From assembly GCA_019410665.1 (NCBI GenBank), contig DXSD01000093.1, positions 1 to 7,326 on the forward strand: a DNA stretch of 7,326 bases, in the 5' to 3' direction. The position numbers and the translations under genes are program-made. The stretch comes from Fusobacterium sp. GTDB lineage: Bacteria > Fusobacteriota > Fusobacteriia > Fusobacteriales > Fusobacteriaceae. The notes below the pieces were generated by a model. It searched no databases. It saw nothing but the letters and a program-made list of their open reading frames with translations, and had not been told where the DNA came from. Positions within the stretch are counted from its first letter, which is position 1. Each line of letters starts with the position of its first letter. Positions 5,582 to 7,326 of this stretch are shown here, in pieces.

Positions 5582-6982
5582 GTGGAATTTATATTAAGTT
5601 TTTTCTATGGATTAAATAATTTTTTATGGTCTTATGTTTTGATAATTATGTTAGTAGGTTTAGGAGTATATTTTACTGCTAGAACAGGATTTGTTCAATT
5701 CAGAATGTTAAAGGATATGATTTTACTATTAGGTGAGGGAGCTGTAAAGGGTAAAGATGGTCATAATGGAATCTCTTCATTCCAAGCTTTCTGTATATCA
5801 ACTGCCTCAAGAGTTGGAACAGGAAACCTAGCTGGAGTAGCTATCGCTATATCTATAGGTGGACCTGGAGCAGTTTTTTGGATGTGGGTTATGGCAATTA
5901 TTGGAGCTAGTTCAAGTTTTGTTGAAAGTACATTGGCACAGATATATAAAGAGAAAGAGGGAGATCACTTTAGAGGTGGACCAGCTTACTATATGGAGAA
6001 AGCTCTTGGGCAAAGATGGATGGGAATTTTATTCTCTATAATTATATCTATTGTGTTTGGACTTATTTTTAACTCAGTACAAGCTAATACAATCACATTG
6101 GCTTTTGAAAAAGCTTTTTCAACAGATAGAACAGTTTTAGGGATTATTCTATCTGTGATGACAGGAATTATTATATTTGGTGGAGTAAAGAGAATTGCTA
6201 AATTTGTTGAATATATAGTTCCAATAATGGCAGTAGCTTATGTTTTAATAGCACTATTTGTTATATTAAAAAATATAACATTGATACCACATGTTTTTTC
6301 TCAAATAATAAGTGGAGCATTTGGATTTAATCAAGCTCTTGGTGGTGGAATTGGTGTAGTTGTAATGCAGGGAGTAAAAAGAGGACTTTTCTCAAATGAA
6401 GCTGGAATGGGAAGTGCTCCTAATGCAGCAGCTACAGCAAATGTATCTCACCCTGTAAAGCAAGGACTTATTCAAACTTTGGGAGTATTTACAGATACTT
6501 TATTAATTTGTTCTGCTACAGCTTTTATAATTCTTGTATCTGGAGAGAGTTTAAAAGGGGTTTCTGATGGAATACAACTTACACAAGATGCTTTAGTATC
6601 TCAAGTTGGAAGTTGGGGAAGTGTATTTATAGCTATCTGTATCTTCCTATTTGCTTTTTCATCAGTAATAGGAAATTACTATTATGGAGAAGCTAACATA
6701 GAGTTTTTAAATGGAAACAAATTTATTTTGAACATCTATAGAGCATGTGTTGTAGGAATGGTTATGTTTGGAAGTTTAGCTAAAATTCAAGTAGTTTGGG
6801 ATATGGCAGATTTATTTATGGGAATTATGGCTATAATTAACTTAATAGCAATTGGACTTCTTGGAAAGATAGCTATGGAAGCTTTAAAAGATTATAGAAC
6901 TCAAAAAGCTCAAGGATTAGATCCTAAATTTAGAAAAACATCTATTCCTGGTCTTAAGAATGTTGAGTGTTGGGATGACTAG
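5582..6982 (+). CDS. Sodium:alanine/glycine symporter, AGCS family
   Basis: This inner membrane protein should import small neutral amino acids, typically alanine or glycine, with Na+. Starting at GTG 5582 it has 466 residues, normal for the family, with roughly 10-12 hydrophobic segments across its length. Family blocks (numbered from the GTG) include STASRVGTGNLAGVA (73-87), the signature region GGPGAVFWMWVMAIIG (93-108), GGPAYYMEKALG (132-143) and NEAGMGSAPNAAATA (272-286). The C-terminal 30 residues are polar and end in CWDD. The family is clear; the exact substrate (alanine, glycine, D-alanine or another small amino acid) cannot be read from the sequence. It stands alone between its own promoter and terminator. 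Amino acid uptake fits an amino-acid-fermenting anaerobe, where the reduced carriers produced could feed the adjacent hydrogenase; this link is inferred from proximity only. Confidence 0.95.
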   Translation: MEFILSFFYGLNNFLWSYVLIIMLVGLGVYFTARTGFVQFRMLKDMILLLGEGAVKGKDGHNGISSFQAFCISTASRVGTGNLAGVAIAISIGGPGAVFWMWVMAIIGASSSFVESTLAQIYKEKEGDHFRGGPAYYMEKALGQRWMGILFSIIISIVFGLIFNSVQANTITLAFEKAFSTDRTVLGIILSVMTGIIIFGGVKRIAKFVEYIVPIMAVAYVLIALFVILKNITLIPHVFSQIISGAFGFNQALGGGIGVVVMQGVKRGLFSNEAGMGSAPNAAATANVSHPVKQGLIQTLGVFTDTLLICSATAFIILVSGESLKGVSDGIQLTQDALVSQVGSWGSVFIAICIFLFAFSSVIGNYYYGEANIEFLNGNKFILNIYRACVVGMVMFGSLAKIQVVWDMADLFMGIMAIINLIAIGLLGKIAMEALKDYRTQKAQGLDPKFRKTSIPGLKNVECWDD

Positions 6983-7004
6983 TATAAAGAGATAAAAAAT
7001 ATAT

Positions 7005-7077
7005 AGAAAGAAGAGAGTTTTACTATAATAAACGTTGGAAAATATTTCCAATATGAGGTAAAACTTTCTTCTTTTTT
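7005..7077 (+). terminator. Long nested-hairpin terminator after the symporter gene
   Basis: A 16 bp outer stem (7008-7023 with 7058-7073, one G-U pair) ends in a run of six T (7072-7077). It encloses 34 bases that contain a second hairpin, TTGGAAA (7035-7041) with TTTCCAA (7045-7051) and a 3-base loop. The A-rich left flank means the outer stem can extend a few more pairs into the T-tract. The long branched form is unusual for a simple terminator, but the position, 26 bases after the stop codon, fits one. Confidence 0.75.
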
Positions 7078-7284
7078 ATTATGATATAGATTTATAGAGA
7101 GGAAAATTTATAAAAATAAAGAGTAGTACGAACAAAAAATAAAATTTAAAGTGTTGAAAACCCAATAAAAATGGGGAAAGTATTTTTTTTATGAGAACAA
7201 ATAATAAAAATAATTGTTATCTACACAAAAACGAATTTTAGTAGTATTATAAATCTATAAATAAGACATCGAGGGGGAATCAAA

Positions 7285-7326
7285 ATGAAAAAACTAGCAA
7301 TGGCATTATTATTACTTTCAACAGTG
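7285..7326 (+). CDS. Start of a probable exported protein (truncated by the window end)
   Basis: Only 14 codons are visible, encoding MKKLAMALLLLSTV. Two lysines followed by an unbroken hydrophobic stretch look like the n- and h-regions of a Sec signal peptide. The cleavage site or lipobox would lie beyond the window, so an outer membrane protein, periplasmic protein or lipoprotein are all possible. The start is supported by AGGGGG (7272-7277 region) at good spacing. The 200 bases between the preceding terminator and this gene hold no other gene. A TATTAT at 7245-7250 could be a -10, but I find no good -35. Function cannot be assigned. Confidence 0.7.
   Translation, partial: MKKLAMALLLLSTV

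Noticed and set aside
5859..6041. 60-codon plus-strand frame inside the symporter gene
   Set aside because: It overlaps conserved AGCS family motifs in the main frame and lacks a ribosome binding site.
7160..7190. CCCA/TGGG hairpin followed by a T-run as a second terminator
   Set aside because: The stem is only four pairs with a seven-base loop, and seven bases separate it from the T-run, so it is too weak to call.

Overview
The window is AT-rich bacterial DNA. Its arginine codons are only AGA/AGG, its Shine-Dalgarno sites are strong (AGGAGG type), and its gene set is that of a strict anaerobe that ferments amino acids. Protein content and codon use fit the Fusobacteriota best, probably Fusobacterium. 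That assignment is inferred from composition and gene types, not from a database match.

Left part: lgt (prolipoprotein diacylglyceryl transferase) is on the minus strand and diverges from an FprA-type flavodiiron protein gene on the plus strand. The roughly 245 bp between them holds a promoter in each direction and two short dyads. A tRNA-Arg(UCG) gene begins six bases after the fprA stop codon and is closed by its own hairpin terminator. Next comes a two-gene unit: a YehS/DUF1456 family protein, whose start is best moved to 2518, and a 67-residue two-helix membrane protein of unknown function. A terminator follows.

Right part: an [FeFe] hydrogenase of 642 residues is a single transcription unit with its own promoter and a strong terminator. 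Its C-terminal two thirds are a normal ferredoxin domain plus H-cluster domain. Its N-terminal 210 residues look like the C-terminal half of a NuoF/HydB flavoprotein subunit that has lost its [4Fe-4S] ligands. Next is an AGCS-family sodium:alanine/glycine symporter with its own promoter, a GTG start and an elaborate terminator. The window ends 14 codons into a gene whose start looks like a signal peptide.

Taken together, the symporter could import fermentable amino acids, the hydrogenase could dispose of electrons as H2, and the flavodiiron protein could reduce O2 or NO that would damage such enzymes. Each of these genes has its own promoter or terminator, so this is a functional theme and not one operon. 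The least ordinary item is the hydrogenase N-terminus. I see no phage, transposon, CRISPR array or defence system.
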